Positions 17,363 through 26,408 of a stretch of DNA of 64,000 bases are shown piece after piece. Position numbers and translations under genes: made by a program. The stretch's first letter is position 1. Every line of letters begins with the position of its first letter. This DNA comes from DASUCS01 sp041166745 (GTDB lineage Bacteria; Actinomycetota; Acidimicrobiia; Acidimicrobiales; JACDCH01), in assembly GCA_041166745.1 (NCBI GenBank), contig JBEEGH010000034.1, positions 248,001 through 312,000 of the forward strand. Direction: 5' to 3'. The notes under the pieces are model-generated. The model made no database searches. It saw nothing but the letters and a program-made list of their open reading frames with translations, and was not told the DNA's origin.

Positions 17363-18589
17363 TCAGCCGCCCGGTGGACGAGCCCCGGGGAGGCCGCCGA
17401 GCACGTCGTTCACGCTCTTGACGATTCCGTCGACCAACGGCGAGCCGATCGGCGGCACGACGGTGGTCGGCGGCGGCGTGGTCGGTGGTGTCGTGGTCGG
17501 TCCCCCGACGGGCGGCGTGGTCGGCGGGGTCGCCGGACCGCCGCCTGTTACGGGCGGTGCCGTCGCGGCCGTCGGCGGGGTCTGGGCGGCGAGGGCGAAC
17601 TGGAACTGTGTGTTGTTGAGCGCGTCTTGGATCGCGGACAGCAACGGGTCGGTGGCGACGCCTTGGTCGAGGGCGACGAACCCCCAGTTCGCGCCGGCGA
17701 CGCGGAAGCTGAACGTGTCTCGCCAGCGGTCGGCGAACGCGCCGCGGCGGCTCAGGCTCGCGATCGCCGCGCCGATGAACTTCTCTCCCGAGTCGGCGGG
17801 CGACGCGGCGAGGAGCGTGTTGGTGAAATCGCCTTCGTTCGCCAAGTCCGGGAGTACCGCCTTGTAGGCGCCGACGGTCAGGCCGTTGCCGCCGAGGGTG
17901 TTCGTGTACACGCTGGCGTAGCTGTCCAGCGTGTGGCCGAGATCAATGGCTTCACCGAGGAAGCGGCGCTCCCACGGGTCGGTGTTCGCCTTGTCGATCT
18001 TCAAGGGACTCGGGGCCGCGGGCGGACGCCCGAGCGCAGACACCTCGAGCGTGCGCAGCGCCGGCACGGCGCGCGCCTGGCCGGCGGAGTCGAACGTCGC
18101 CGTGCCGCGAAAGACCGCGGCACCAACGGCCAGCGAGCGGGACACACGAGCCGCGCTCGTTCCGTCGCTCGAATCGAGGTGCACGCGATTGCCACCGGCC
18201 TCGACATCGGCTCCGCCGGTCGCAGTCACGAGCAGATCGCCGGCCAACAACTCGACTGGTTGCGCGACCTTCACGCGCGTCGGATCGCTGGTCTTGAAGC
18301 CCGGTCGACCCTCGACGGTCGAACCATCCGGCAACTCGATGGTCATCGTGTCCTCGACCGACTCGACGGTCTCGCCCCGATGCAGCGCAACCGTTCCGGT
18401 CACGGTGCGGCGTTGGCCATCGACGCCTGTGATGAGTGCGTGCCCTTTGGTCGACAGGCGCGCGTCACCGACGCCGCCGCTGCGGCCCGTTCCGGTGGCG
18501 ATCGCGACGATGCCGGCAAACAGCAGCAAGACGACACATGCGATCGCGATCCGTCGGGTTGCGGGGCGGTTCGTGAGTTCGCGGATCAC
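17363..18589 (-). CDS. FecR-domain membrane-anchored protein
   Basis: A 408-residue protein with one N-terminal anchor (RIAIACVVLLLFAGIVAIA). The middle has FecR-like beta character: MTIELPDGSTVEGRPGF, PVELLAGDLLVTA, and GAAVFRGTATFDS. A helical stretch follows (FIGAAIASLSRRGAFADRWR), and the C-terminus is a long Pro/Thr linker ending in LVDGIVKSVNDVLGGLPG. The start overlaps the stop of the upstream sensor kinase (ATGA), so the two form an operon. FecR domains outside TonB systems bind or sense at the cell envelope; the ligand here is unknown. Confidence 0.65.
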   Translation of the reverse strand: MIRELTNRPATRRIAIACVVLLLFAGIVAIATGTGRSGGVGDARLSTKGHALITGVDGQRRTVTGTVALHRGETVESVEDTMTIELPDGSTVEGRPGFKTSDPTRVKVAQPVELLAGDLLVTATGGADVEAGGNRVHLDSSDGTSAARVSRSLAVGAAVFRGTATFDSAGQARAVPALRTLEVSALGRPPAAPSPLKIDKANTDPWERRFLGEAIDLGHTLDSYASVYTNTLGGNGLTVGAYKAVLPDLANEGDFTNTLLAASPADSGEKFIGAAIASLSRRGAFADRWRDTFSFRVAGANWGFVALDQGVATDPLLSAIQDALNNTQFQFALAAQTPPTAATAPPVTGGGPATPPTTPPVGGPTTTPPTTPPPTTVVPPIGSPLVDGIVKSVNDVLGGLPGARPPGG

Positions 18590-21207
18590 GACGACACCGG
18601 CAGGCTGATCGTGAACTGCGTGCCCTTGCCGGGCACCGACTTACACGTGAGATCGCCGCCATGGGCCCGCACGATGCGGCCCACCATGGCCAGACCGAGG
18701 CCCAGGCCGCCGAAGCGGCGAGTCGCCGATGCGTCGCCTTGGGAGAAGTCGTCGAAGATGGCATCGAGCCGCTCCGGTGGGATTCCGACTCCCGTGTCGG
18801 TGACGGTCAACTGGACGACGTCACCCCTCCCGTTCTGCGAGACGGTCGCGGTGAGCGTCACCTTTCCGCCCGCGGGCGAGTACTTGACCGCGTTGTCGAT
18901 GAGCTCGTCGAGCGACTGTTCGAGGTACCGGCGATCCACCACGACCGTGGGCACGCCCCGCGCCACCTTGCGCTCGATCGTGTGCCGTTCGTCGAGCCGT
19001 TGACCCCAGCGCGAGACCACCGAGTCGAGCACATCCTTCGGCTTGACCGACTCGGTTCGCAGGTCGAGCCGCCCGGCGACCATCGTCGCGAAGTTCACGA
19101 GCTGATCGACCACTCGCTCGAGCTGGTCGACACCGGCTTCGATCTCCGCGGCGAAATCCTTCACGCGCTCCGCGTCGACCGTTCGGTGGCGGAGCATGCC
19201 TGCGTACCCCTTGATCGGGGTGAGCGGTGTGCGCAGCTCGTGGCTGATGTTGGCGAGGAACTCGGTCTTCATCCGCTCGACCTCTTGCTCACGACGCATG
19301 TCGCGCAAGAGGAACACCGAGCCGACCACTTGATTGTCGACACCGCGCAGTGTTCCGGCCGACACCGCAACCGGGATCTCGGTACCCGACGGCTGAATCA
19401 GGTTGGCTGCGCCGGTCCATTCCTCGAGCACGGTGCGTTCGAGGCGGGGCGCGAGATCGGTGCCGTCCGGCGCGACGAGGCGCACGATCTGGGCCACCGG
19501 TCGTCCGATTGCCTTGCGGGCAGGGATGTCGCACAGCTCCTCGGCGGCCGTGTTGAAGTCGGTGATCTCGCCGTTCTCGTTCACCGCGAACAGCGCTTCG
19601 GCCATGCCGCCGACCACCGCTTCGAGCCGACCGCGCAGCTCGGCTTCGTCGGAAGCGGCTCGCCGCAGATCGGCGGTCATCCCTCGGATCGAGTCGGTCA
19701 TCGAGTCGAAGGCGACGGAGAGCACACCGAGCTCGTCTTCGGTGTCGAGCCCTGCGGACGCGTGCAGGTCGCCGGCCTGGAGTTGGCCGGCGGCCACGGT
19801 GAGCCGCCGCAGGCCAGATCCGATGCGCTCGCCGACGACTGCCGCGAGCACCAACGCGACGAGGGTGGCGATCAACGCGACCACGAACAGGAGGCGGAAC
19901 AAGTCCTCGCGCGTTCCGGCGACGAATCCGGACGGGACCGACACGATCACGGCCGCTACCGGTGACTCCGCCGGAACGATCGGGCGCCCGACGAGGAACC
20001 GGCCGCCGCTGTCGGTGTTCGGGTTGCTCGCGCCGTCGAGCGTCCGACGGCTGACCTCGAGCGTCGCGGCGAGAGAAGGCTGCTCGCCGGTGCGCGCGAG
20101 CACGGCCTCGCGGGTGGCGATCGTGAGCCCGCGTCCCGCGATGTCGGTGTTGCCGGACTTCAGCTGTCCCTGCAGGTAACCATCATCGAGCTGCGAGGTG
20201 ACGACGACGATGAACGTCGCGTCGCCGAGAGGGATCGGCGTCGCCGCGATCGCGAAGAGCTTCGGGTCGGCGCCGTTGGTGACGAACAGCGACTGCCGGG
20301 CCGTCGCCGCGGTCGTTGCCTGTGTAACGACGTCGCCCCCGGCCAGCTGCAGGGCGTCCGCGTTGGTGAGCCCGTCGCTGGCGGCAAGCACGGCGCCGTC
20401 CTTCAGCAGAAGCAGCGGGCCGATCCGGGGATCGATCGCCTTCTCCCTGAAGGTCGACCCGAAGGCGGTGAGCACCGCAGTCATCTGGCTTGCGGCGATG
20501 AGCTTCTGATCGTCGCTGGCGCGGTCGCTGCTGAGGGTCGCGAGCGCATCAGACGCTCCGGTGGTGGCGGGCAGCGCGGACGCGATGAACGTCGCGTCGA
20601 TGAGTGCCTGCGCGCCTTGTCCTTTCGCAACATCAGCTTCCGCGCCCGCCTCCGCGCTGAACCTCCGGATGGCCTCGCGCTCCACGTTGTTCGAGATGAC
20701 CACCGACAACGACAATGCGACCGCGAGCACGACGGCGAGCAACATCGCGGCGGAGCTCGCGGCCACGCGGGTCGGGATCGAGTGACGACCCGCGCCCAGG
20801 AAGGCGGCTCCCAGCCCGAGCGCGCCCGCGACACGCAACCAGTTGCCCAACGTGGGGCTGTCGGCGCGCAGCGCTGCCTCAGCGAGCGCGAGGGCGACGA
20901 TGCCCGCCCACAACCAGAGCTTGCCGGCTTCGCCCGCACGCCAACCCATCGGTGCGATCGCGATGAGCGCGATGCCGGCGATGCGCAGCCCGACCAGCGC
21001 CGCGCTGTTCGGATCGTCGACGACGAGCGATCCGTGCAGGAAGGCGGCGGCGCCGAGTGAGCCGAGCCCGGCGGCCAGGGCGAACCGTTGCAAGGAGCCG
21101 TCGACCAGTAGCTCGGCCCGCAACAACACGAACGACAAGCCCGCGAGCGCGACGAGGAAAACGGCGAACTCGGCACCGAACTGCAGCTGTGCGCCGGCGG
21201 TCGACAT
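18586..21207 (-). CDS. Large membrane sensor histidine kinase (HAMP-PAS-HisKA-HATPase)
   Basis: An 873-residue kinase. The first 200 residues have about seven membrane helices. An outside sensor region follows (about 190-430, dCache-like in length), then another helix (LLFVVALIATLVALVLAAVV) and a HAMP linker (GLRRLTVAAGQLQAGDLHAS). A PAS domain covers about 530-640 (LFAVNENGEITDFNTAAEEL). HisKA has the phospho-acceptor in FLANISHELRTPLTPIKGY, and HATPase motifs are DELIDNAVKYSP, VTDTGVGIP and RRFGGLGLGLAM. It should autophosphorylate and pass phosphate to a response regulator, but none is adjacent. The FecR-domain gene downstream is coupled and may be part of the sensing unit. Confidence 0.88.
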   Translation of the reverse strand: MSTAGAQLQFGAEFAVFLVALAGLSFVLLRAELLVDGSLQRFALAAGLGSLGAAAFLHGSLVVDDPNSAALVGLRIAGIALIAIAPMGWRAGEAGKLWLWAGIVALALAEAALRADSPTLGNWLRVAGALGLGAAFLGAGRHSIPTRVAASSAAMLLAVVLAVALSLSVVISNNVEREAIRRFSAEAGAEADVAKGQGAQALIDATFIASALPATTGASDALATLSSDRASDDQKLIAASQMTAVLTAFGSTFREKAIDPRIGPLLLLKDGAVLAASDGLTNADALQLAGGDVVTQATTAATARQSLFVTNGADPKLFAIAATPIPLGDATFIVVVTSQLDDGYLQGQLKSGNTDIAGRGLTIATREAVLARTGEQPSLAATLEVSRRTLDGASNPNTDSGGRFLVGRPIVPAESPVAAVIVSVPSGFVAGTREDLFRLLFVVALIATLVALVLAAVVGERIGSGLRRLTVAAGQLQAGDLHASAGLDTEDELGVLSVAFDSMTDSIRGMTADLRRAASDEAELRGRLEAVVGGMAEALFAVNENGEITDFNTAAEELCDIPARKAIGRPVAQIVRLVAPDGTDLAPRLERTVLEEWTGAANLIQPSGTEIPVAVSAGTLRGVDNQVVGSVFLLRDMRREQEVERMKTEFLANISHELRTPLTPIKGYAGMLRHRTVDAERVKDFAAEIEAGVDQLERVVDQLVNFATMVAGRLDLRTESVKPKDVLDSVVSRWGQRLDERHTIERKVARGVPTVVVDRRYLEQSLDELIDNAVKYSPAGGKVTLTATVSQNGRGDVVQLTVTDTGVGIPPERLDAIFDDFSQGDASATRRFGGLGLGLAMVGRIVRAHGGDLTCKSVPGKGTQFTISLPVSS

Positions 21208-21310
21208 CAGGACCAGGGGCCCTCGGTCTCACCCAGAAGCTGGGCGAGCCGACTCGGAGACGTCATCGAATGCTGCATCGGCACGAGTGGAGCTGAAGTG
21301 ACCGAATTCT

Positions 21311-21337
21311 GCCCCAACGGGGCTCCGATCAGGAGCC
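21311..21337 (-). terminator. Overlapping hairpins at the end of the PDZ-Lon protease gene
   Basis: GCCCC-AAC-GGGGC (21311-21323) and GGCTCC-GATCA-GGAGCC (21321-21337) are alternative stems over the protease stop codon. No T-run follows. A weak terminator or transcript 3'-end structure is the simplest reading. Confidence 0.4.
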
Positions 21338-22471
21338 TGCCGGGACAGAAACCGGTGGCAGCCCCGATCCCCCAATCGTGGCAAGGAAGTTCAGGGCGTC
21401 GTCGAGGGTGTGGACGGGGACGATCTGGACGTCTTTCGGGGCATGCGCTTGGGCCGCCTCGGCATCCTCGACCGGCACGAGGAAGTACTTCACCTGCGCT
21501 CGAGCGACCGTCGTGACCTTGCCCTCGATGCCACCGATGGGCCCGATCGTGCCGTCGACCGAGATGGTGCCGGTGGCGGCCACCTCCTTGCCGGCCGTCA
21601 GATCGCCCGGTGTCATGAGATCCAGGATGCCGAGTGTGAACGCCAGCCCCGCGCTCGGTCCGCCGATCGAGCCCGAGTTGACCGTGACCTTGACCGGCAG
21701 GTCGGGGTAGTCGAGGCGATCGGAGGGGCCGACGCCGATGAAGGCAACTCCCGGACTCTTGGGGTTGTCGCCGAGCGTCACCTCGACGGTGCGCTGGGCG
21801 CGGTCGGAAGCGGCCTCGAGCGTGATGGTCACCTTGGCAGCCGGCTTGTATCCGGCGAGCTTCGTGTGGAGGTCGTCCGCGCTGACGACCGGTGTGCCGT
21901 CGATCGCCACGATCGTTTCTGCAACGTGGATCACGCCGTCGGCGGGGGCGCCGGGGACGGTTTCCTCCACCACTGCGCCCGACTGCGTCGGATGCACGTC
22001 GTAGCCCAGCTTCTGCAGCGCGACGAGCACCGCTTCGTCCTTCGACTGCTTCATGAGCAGGGCGTTGAGCTCGTCGTTCTGCGCCGCGGTCTGGTTGCCG
22101 AGCACCTCCTTGGCCGGAATGACGACGTCGTCGGTGTTGTGGTCCGCGACGAACTTCTCGAAGCGAGTCACGCGCGTGTCGAGACTCACGGTGACGAGAT
22201 CGATCTTGTCGACGGTCGGGTACGGCGTGGCACCGGCGATCGAGATGCGATCGCCGGTGGTGTACAGGTTGCCGGGCGACTCGATGACGTAAGGGACGTA
22301 CGTCGTCACCGACCAGAGCACGGTTACACCGAGGCTGCCGACGACAGTGACGATGACGACGGCCCACCACCAACGCCGGAACCAACGCCGGCGTGGATGC
22401 GACGGCTGGGCGTAATCGGGGAGATCAGGAGGCCCGTCTACGATCGTGTCCAGGTTGTTCACGTTCGTCAT
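21329..22471 (-). CDS. PDZ-domain Lon-type (S16) serine protease, YlbL-like
   Basis: A protein of 380 residues from ATG 22471 (MTNVNNLDTIVDG), which has GACGAGG just upstream; a longer frame to 22555 looks non-coding. One N-terminal membrane helix (WWWAVVIVTVVGSLGVTVLW) anchors it outside the membrane. A PDZ domain follows (GAPADGVIHVAETIVAIDGT). The C-terminal Lon protease domain has the Ser of the Ser-Lys dyad in GGPSAGLAF and the Lys in GPIGGIEGKV, as in the YlbL family. It should process membrane or secreted proteins. Its 5' end overlaps by 26 bases the start of the divergent small membrane protein gene. Confidence 0.88.
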   Translation of the reverse strand: MTNVNNLDTIVDGPPDLPDYAQPSHPRRRWFRRWWWAVVIVTVVGSLGVTVLWSVTTYVPYVIESPGNLYTTGDRISIAGATPYPTVDKIDLVTVSLDTRVTRFEKFVADHNTDDVVIPAKEVLGNQTAAQNDELNALLMKQSKDEAVLVALQKLGYDVHPTQSGAVVEETVPGAPADGVIHVAETIVAIDGTPVVSADDLHTKLAGYKPAAKVTITLEAASDRAQRTVEVTLGDNPKSPGVAFIGVGPSDRLDYPDLPVKVTVNSGSIGGPSAGLAFTLGILDLMTPGDLTAGKEVAATGTISVDGTIGPIGGIEGKVTTVARAQVKYFLVPVEDAEAAQAHAPKDVQIVPVHTLDDALNFLATIGGSGLPPVSVPAGS

Positions 22472-22772
22472 CAGCCTCGTCGTGGTCGGCGCCGCTCTGT
22501 TCTTCGCGACCCGAATCGCGGTCGGCGCGGCACCAAAGCCCGACAAGCCTGCCACGCCGGTGACGCGAAGCGTTGGCGTCCGTCAGCTTCCGTCGGAGCC
22601 GGAGCCGACATGGGTTCCCAGCGCCGACGCTGGCGCAGTGACGGCCTGGCGCCGCATCCGATCCGCGACGCTGCTACTCGTGTTGCTCACCGTGCTCGGC
22701 GCGCTCGCCGCGCTGGTGATCGTGGTCCTCGGTGCCCTCGTCCTCAGCGGACTCCGCAGCGCCGTGCAGTGA
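22446..22772 (+). CDS. Small two-helix membrane protein, divergent from the protease
   Basis: The 108-residue protein has two hydrophobic helices (LFTFVISLVVVGAALFFATR, and the SATLLLVLLTVLGALAALVIV region, slightly longer) joined by a Pro-rich loop (PKPDKPATPVTRSVG). It starts at a GTG with AGGAGG 13 bases before, a rather long spacing. I know no function. Because the start lies inside the 5' end of the protease gene on the other strand, the two promoters must face each other within coding sequence, or one start is further in. Confidence 0.55.
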   Translation: MSRLFTFVISLVVVGAALFFATRIAVGAAPKPDKPATPVTRSVGVRQLPSEPEPTWVPSADAGAVTAWRRIRSATLLLVLLTVLGALAALVIVVLGALVLSGLRSAVQ

Positions 22773-22833
22773 CTCCTTCGAGGAGCGAACCGGGCGCATG
22801 ACGCCCCATCCGCTCGTTCGAGGAGATTTTGGG
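22773..22833. terminator. Convergent gene ends with two short hairpins
   Basis: CTCCT-TCG-AGGAG (22773-22785) and GGGCG-CATGA-CGCCC (22792-22806) lie between two convergent genes. The stems are only five pairs each and lack T-runs. A two-way terminator is plausible but weakly supported. Confidence 0.35.
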
Positions 22834-23229
22834 TCAGCGGCCGAAGAGGCCCTTGCGGCCCATACCCGGACCGATCCCGGCCGGCACGGACTCGCCGTCG
22901 ACGGGCTCGCCGCGCTCGGTCATCGACCAAGCCGCCGCCAGAGGATCGCTCTCCTCGGCCGGGCTGTCGGACACCTCGGCCACGTCCGGCGTCGAGGTGA
23001 GCCAGTCGCTGTCTGCGGCGCCCACGGGTGCCGGCGGCGGGGGTAGCGCCGTGGCCAGCTCGACCCGGTAGTACGGGCGATACTCGAAGCTGAGCTCCTC
23101 CAGCTTGAAGATGCGAGCGTGCTCGACACCATCAGCGTTGCGGAGATGCTCGACATACTGCATCGCGTCGCTCAGCTCGTCGGTCTGGTGATAGCTCTGC
23201 TTCCCGTCTGAGCTTCGGTAACTGACCAT
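22834..23229 (-). CDS. Conserved hypothetical protein
   Basis: The 131-residue protein from ATG 23229 begins MVSYRSSDGKQSYHQTDEL, then DAMQYVEHLRNADGVEHARI and FKLEELSFEYRPYYRVEL. An upstream ATG at 23268 adds 13 residues. The first 75 residues look like a compact alpha/beta domain. The rest is Pro/Asp/Glu-rich and ends GPGMGRKGLFGR. I do not recognise a family. A very long open frame continues upstream on this strand, but that part is the antisense of the HEAT-repeat and bioA genes. Confidence 0.6.
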   Translation of the reverse strand: MVSYRSSDGKQSYHQTDELSDAMQYVEHLRNADGVEHARIFKLEELSFEYRPYYRVELATALPPPPAPVGAADSDWLTSTPDVAEVSDSPAEESDPLAAAWSMTERGEPVDGESVPAGIGPGMGRKGLFGR

Positions 23230-23319
23230 GTGTGACACGGGTGGCTCACTTTCTGCGGAGGCTTCCATCCCGCGTGAGTCATCGGACCCACGTGCAACCG
23301 ACTTGAGCGAGGATGTGCG

Positions 23320-23943
23320 ATGTCCGATCCCGGACGGCTGCCGGCCCACATCGCCCGCCGGCGCGCGGTTGCACTGGCGGGCCATCAGGGCGATGAAGCC
23401 GCGGCGCGCTCCGGGTTGCACGACGAGGATGCCACCGTCAGGGCGACCGCCCTCGGCGCGCTCGCTCGCCTGGGCGCCCTGACCGAGGCCGACCTGACCG
23501 TGGCCCTGGGAGACGCCGATGGCGTCGTCCGCGGGCGGGTGGCCGAGGTCGCACCCGCCGCGGTACCAGCGCCATCGGCGCATGCGCTGCTGCGCACGCT
23601 CCTGACCGACCGCGATTTCACGGTGGTCGAGGTCGCCGCGTGGGCCTGCGGCGAGGTCGCCATTGCCGATCCGGCCACCGTGGCCGACCTGTGCGCGCTG
23701 GCGACGGGCCACGGCGACGCGCTCGTCCGGGAGGCGGCGGTCGCCGCGCTCGGTGCGATCGGTGACGACGTCGGGCTGCCGGCGATCCTGGCCGCGACCA
23801 CGGACAAGCCGGCGGTCCGGCGACGAGCGGTGCTCGCCCTCGCGCCATTCGAAGGACCCGAGGTCGACGAAGCACTCGCCCGCGCCCTGACCGACCGCGA
23901 TTGGCAGGTACGCCAGGCGGCCGAAGACCTGCTCGCTGAGTAA
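23320..23943 (+). CDS. HEAT-repeat protein
   Basis: A 207-residue protein made of about six HEAT-like helical pairs; units such as DEDATVRATALGALARLGAL, GDALVREAAVAALGAIGDDV and DRDWQVRQAAEDLLAE show the D-x-VR-x-A-A pattern. Such repeats form a curved scaffold for protein-protein contact; some relatives handle phycobilin lyase or other enzyme partners. No catalytic motif is visible. It ends nine bases before bioA and may be read with the biotin genes, but no pathway link is known to me. Confidence 0.75.
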   Translation: MSDPGRLPAHIARRRAVALAGHQGDEAAARSGLHDEDATVRATALGALARLGALTEADLTVALGDADGVVRGRVAEVAPAAVPAPSAHALLRTLLTDRDFTVVEVAAWACGEVAIADPATVADLCALATGHGDALVREAAVAALGAIGDDVGLPAILAATTDKPAVRRRAVLALAPFEGPEVDEALARALTDRDWQVRQAAEDLLAE

Positions 23944-23952
23944 GTTCCTTCG

Positions 23953-25239
23953 ATGGCTGATGACCACGCTGCCTGGGTCGAGCGCGACGCCGCCGTCGTG
24001 TGGCACGGCTTCACACAGATGTCGTCGTACGGCGACAACTCCCCGATCATCGTCGAGCGCGCCGAGGGACGGGAGCTGATCGACGTCGACGGTCGCCGCT
24101 ACCTCGACGCCATCTCGTCGTTGTGGGTCGTCACCCTCGGGCATCACATCGCGGAGCTCGACGATGCCTTGCGCTCTCAGATCGATCGCGTGGCCCATTC
24201 GACGATGCTCGGCAACGGCAACCGCATCACGATCGAGCTCGCCGAAGCGCTGGCCGCGGTCGTGCCTGTCGACGATCCGCACTTCCTGTTCGCGTCTGAC
24301 GGTGCCGCGGCCGTGGAACAGGCCCTCAAGATCGCGTTTCAGTTCTGGACCAATCAGGGCGTCACCAACCGCACCTCCTATCTCGCGTTCGGGGGCGCGT
24401 ATCACGGCGACACCTTCGGCTCGCTGTCCGTCGGCGACGGCGGATTCGGGACGAACGTGTTCGATCCGTTGCGCTTTCCGGTGCGACGCGTTCCGAGCGG
24501 CGACACGATGGCCGCGGTCGCCGCAATCGAGCAACACGCGTCCGAGCTCGCTGCGGTAGTGCTCGAGCCGCTCGTACAAGGGGCGGCGGGGATGCTGCTC
24601 AACGAGCCGTCGTTCGTGCGGGCCGTGGCCGATGCGTGCGCAAGGCACGACGTGCTGCTCGTGTGCGACGAGGTCGCCACCGGCTTCGGCCGCACGGGAA
24701 CGCTGTTCGCCGTCGAGCAATGTGGCGTGCGCCCCGACCTGCTGTGTCTCGGCAAGGGTCTCACCGGCGGGTACCTGGCGATGGCCGCCACGGTGGCGTC
24801 GCGCCGCGTGTACGACGCGTTTCTCGGCCCAGACCTCTCCGAGCAGACGCTGTACCACGGCCATTCGTTCAGCGGGAACGCGCTGGCCGCGGCGGTGGCG
24901 CTGCGGCATCTCGAGCTGATCGCCGAATGGAAGGTGCTCGACAACGTGCGGGCCCGCAGCGCGCAACTCCGCTCGCGGCTGGCCGCCGATGTCGCGCCGC
25001 TCCTGGCGGTCAAGGAGATCCGCCAATGCGGCCTCATGACGGGAATCGAGCTGGCGCCGCCGACGGACGGCCTGCGCTGGGGACGGCTCGTCTCCGCCGG
25101 ATGCGTTCGCCGCGGCGTGCTGATCCGCCCGCTCGGCGATGTGATCGTGCTGATGCCGCCGCTCACCATCACGGAGGCCGAGATCGATCGCATCGTCGAC
25201 ACCGTCCGAGCGGCGATCGAAGACGTGAGCCCGCCGTGA
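23953..25239 (+). CDS. bioA: Adenosylmethionine-8-amino-7-oxononanoate aminotransferase
   Basis: A 428-residue PLP enzyme that converts KAPA to DAPA in biotin synthesis with S-adenosylmethionine as the amino donor. Landmarks are WHGFTQMSSYGDNSPIIVE at the N-terminus (family-typical), GGAYHGDTFGSLSVGDGG, the PLP aspartate in LLVCDEVATGFGRTGTLFA and the PLP-binding Lys in LGKGLTGGYLAMA. The N-terminal pattern separates BioA from other class III aminotransferases. Its TGA overlaps the GTG of bioF. First gene of bioA-bioF-bioD. Confidence 0.93.
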   Translation: MADDHAAWVERDAAVVWHGFTQMSSYGDNSPIIVERAEGRELIDVDGRRYLDAISSLWVVTLGHHIAELDDALRSQIDRVAHSTMLGNGNRITIELAEALAAVVPVDDPHFLFASDGAAAVEQALKIAFQFWTNQGVTNRTSYLAFGGAYHGDTFGSLSVGDGGFGTNVFDPLRFPVRRVPSGDTMAAVAAIEQHASELAAVVLEPLVQGAAGMLLNEPSFVRAVADACARHDVLLVCDEVATGFGRTGTLFAVEQCGVRPDLLCLGKGLTGGYLAMAATVASRRVYDAFLGPDLSEQTLYHGHSFSGNALAAAVALRHLELIAEWKVLDNVRARSAQLRSRLAADVAPLLAVKEIRQCGLMTGIELAPPTDGLRWGRLVSAGCVRRGVLIRPLGDVIVLMPPLTITEAEIDRIVDTVRAAIEDVSPP

Positions 25240-26408
25240 CCGCCGACGCCTCCTCCGACCGTTCTGCCGGTAGTAATCGCCGCAAGGCGGCGATTACTAC
25301 CGCACAAACGGGAACGTGGGCGGATCGGATCGCGGCTCGGAATCGGGTGATCGCCGATGCCGGGCAATGGCGCACCATCCGCACGCTCGACGGCGCCGGC
25401 CCGTCGTTCACGCTCGACGACGGCCGCACCATCGTCTCGTTCGCGTCCAACGACTATCTCGGGCTGTCGCAACACCCAGAGGTGGTGCGCGCCGCGGCGG
25501 AGGCCCTCGAGCACTGGGGTACGGGCGCGGGTTCCGCCCGCCTGATCGTCGGCTCCCGACCGGTGCACCGAGAGCTCGAAAGCGAGTTGGCGGCGTGGAA
25601 GCACACGGAGGCAGCGCTCCTCTTCCCGACGGGATTTGCCGCGAACCTCGGCGTGCTGACCACGTTCGCCACCGATGGCGTGCTCGTCGTGAGCGACGAG
25701 CTCAACCATGCCTCGATCATCGACGGCTGCCGCCTGGCGCGCGGGCGCGTCGAGATCGCCCGGCATCGTGATGTCGCTCACGTCGATGCGCTGCTCACCG
25801 CGCATGACGGACCGACCATCGTGGTCACCGACACGGTTTTTTCGATGGATGGCGACGAGGCCCCGCTCGACGACCTGCTCGACGTGTGCCGACGGCACCA
25901 GGCGTTGCTCGTGGTCGATGAGGCGCATGCCGTCATGGGCCCGGAGATGCCCGAGTACCCAGACGTCCTGCGCGTGGGCACGCTGTCGAAGACGCTGGGC
26001 TCGCTGGGGGGTTTCGTCGCCGGTCCGCAGGCATTTATTGATCTCGTGATCAACGCGGCACGCCCCTTCATCTTCACGACTGCCCCGACGCCAGCGGACA
26101 GCGCTGCTGCACTCGCCGCGCTGCGCGTACTGCGTTCGGCCGAGGGCGACGCGTTGATCGATCGGCTGCGCGCACATGTTGAACGAATCGCCGCGGGTCA
26201 TCCATCGCCGATCGTGCCGATCGTTCTGGGTGACGAGCAGCGCGCGTTGGCTGCTTCGAAGCGCCTGCTCGACGAGCATGGTCTGCTCGTCCCGGCCATC
26301 CGGCCTCCGACGGTTGCTCCCGGCACGTCGCGACTTCGAATCGCTCTTTCCGCCGCGCACACCGACGACCAAGTCGATCGATTGGCGAAGGCACTCGTCG
26401 AGTTGTGA
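25236..26408 (+). CDS. bioF: 8-amino-7-oxononanoate synthase (KAPA synthase)
   Basis: A 390-residue PLP enzyme of the alpha-oxoamine synthase family that condenses pimeloyl-ACP or -CoA with L-alanine. The GTG start overlaps the bioA stop. Family blocks are FASNDYLGLSQHPEVV, GTGAGSARLIVGSRPVHREL, DELNHASIIDGCRLARG, VVDEAHAVMG and the PLP Lys in VGTLSKTLGSLGGFVAG. The first 25 residues (VTADASSDRSAGSNRRKAAI) are unlike family members and contain a perfect 16-bp palindrome, which looks like an in-frame insertion. The stop overlaps the bioD GTG. Confidence 0.92.
   Translation: MTADASSDRSAGSNRRKAAITTAQTGTWADRIAARNRVIADAGQWRTIRTLDGAGPSFTLDDGRTIVSFASNDYLGLSQHPEVVRAAAEALEHWGTGAGSARLIVGSRPVHRELESELAAWKHTEAALLFPTGFAANLGVLTTFATDGVLVVSDELNHASIIDGCRLARGRVEIARHRDVAHVDALLTAHDGPTIVVTDTVFSMDGDEAPLDDLLDVCRRHQALLVVDEAHAVMGPEMPEYPDVLRVGTLSKTLGSLGGFVAGPQAFIDLVINAARPFIFTTAPTPADSAAALAALRVLRSAEGDALIDRLRAHVERIAAGHPSPIVPIVLGDEQRALAASKRLLDEHGLLVPAIRPPTVAPGTSRLRIALSAAHTDDQVDRLAKALVEL
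25268..25302. repeat. Perfect palindrome inside the 5' coding part of bioF
   Basis: CGGTAGTAATCGCCGC (25268-25283) and its exact reverse complement (25287-25302) flank a 3-base loop AAG. It falls in the non-conserved N-terminal residues of BioF and keeps the frame. It may be a mobile palindromic unit or an RNA hairpin affecting bioF translation. No second copy was noticed in the window. Confidence 0.75.

Noticed and set aside
23269..25026. Long minus-strand frame over the HEAT-repeat and bioA genes
   Set aside because: Only its last part, from 23229 down to 22834, has coding character; the rest mirrors the two plus-strand genes.
24402..26372. 656-residue minus-strand frame over bioA and bioF
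   Set aside because: Both plus-strand genes show complete PLP-enzyme motifs; the antisense frame shows none.
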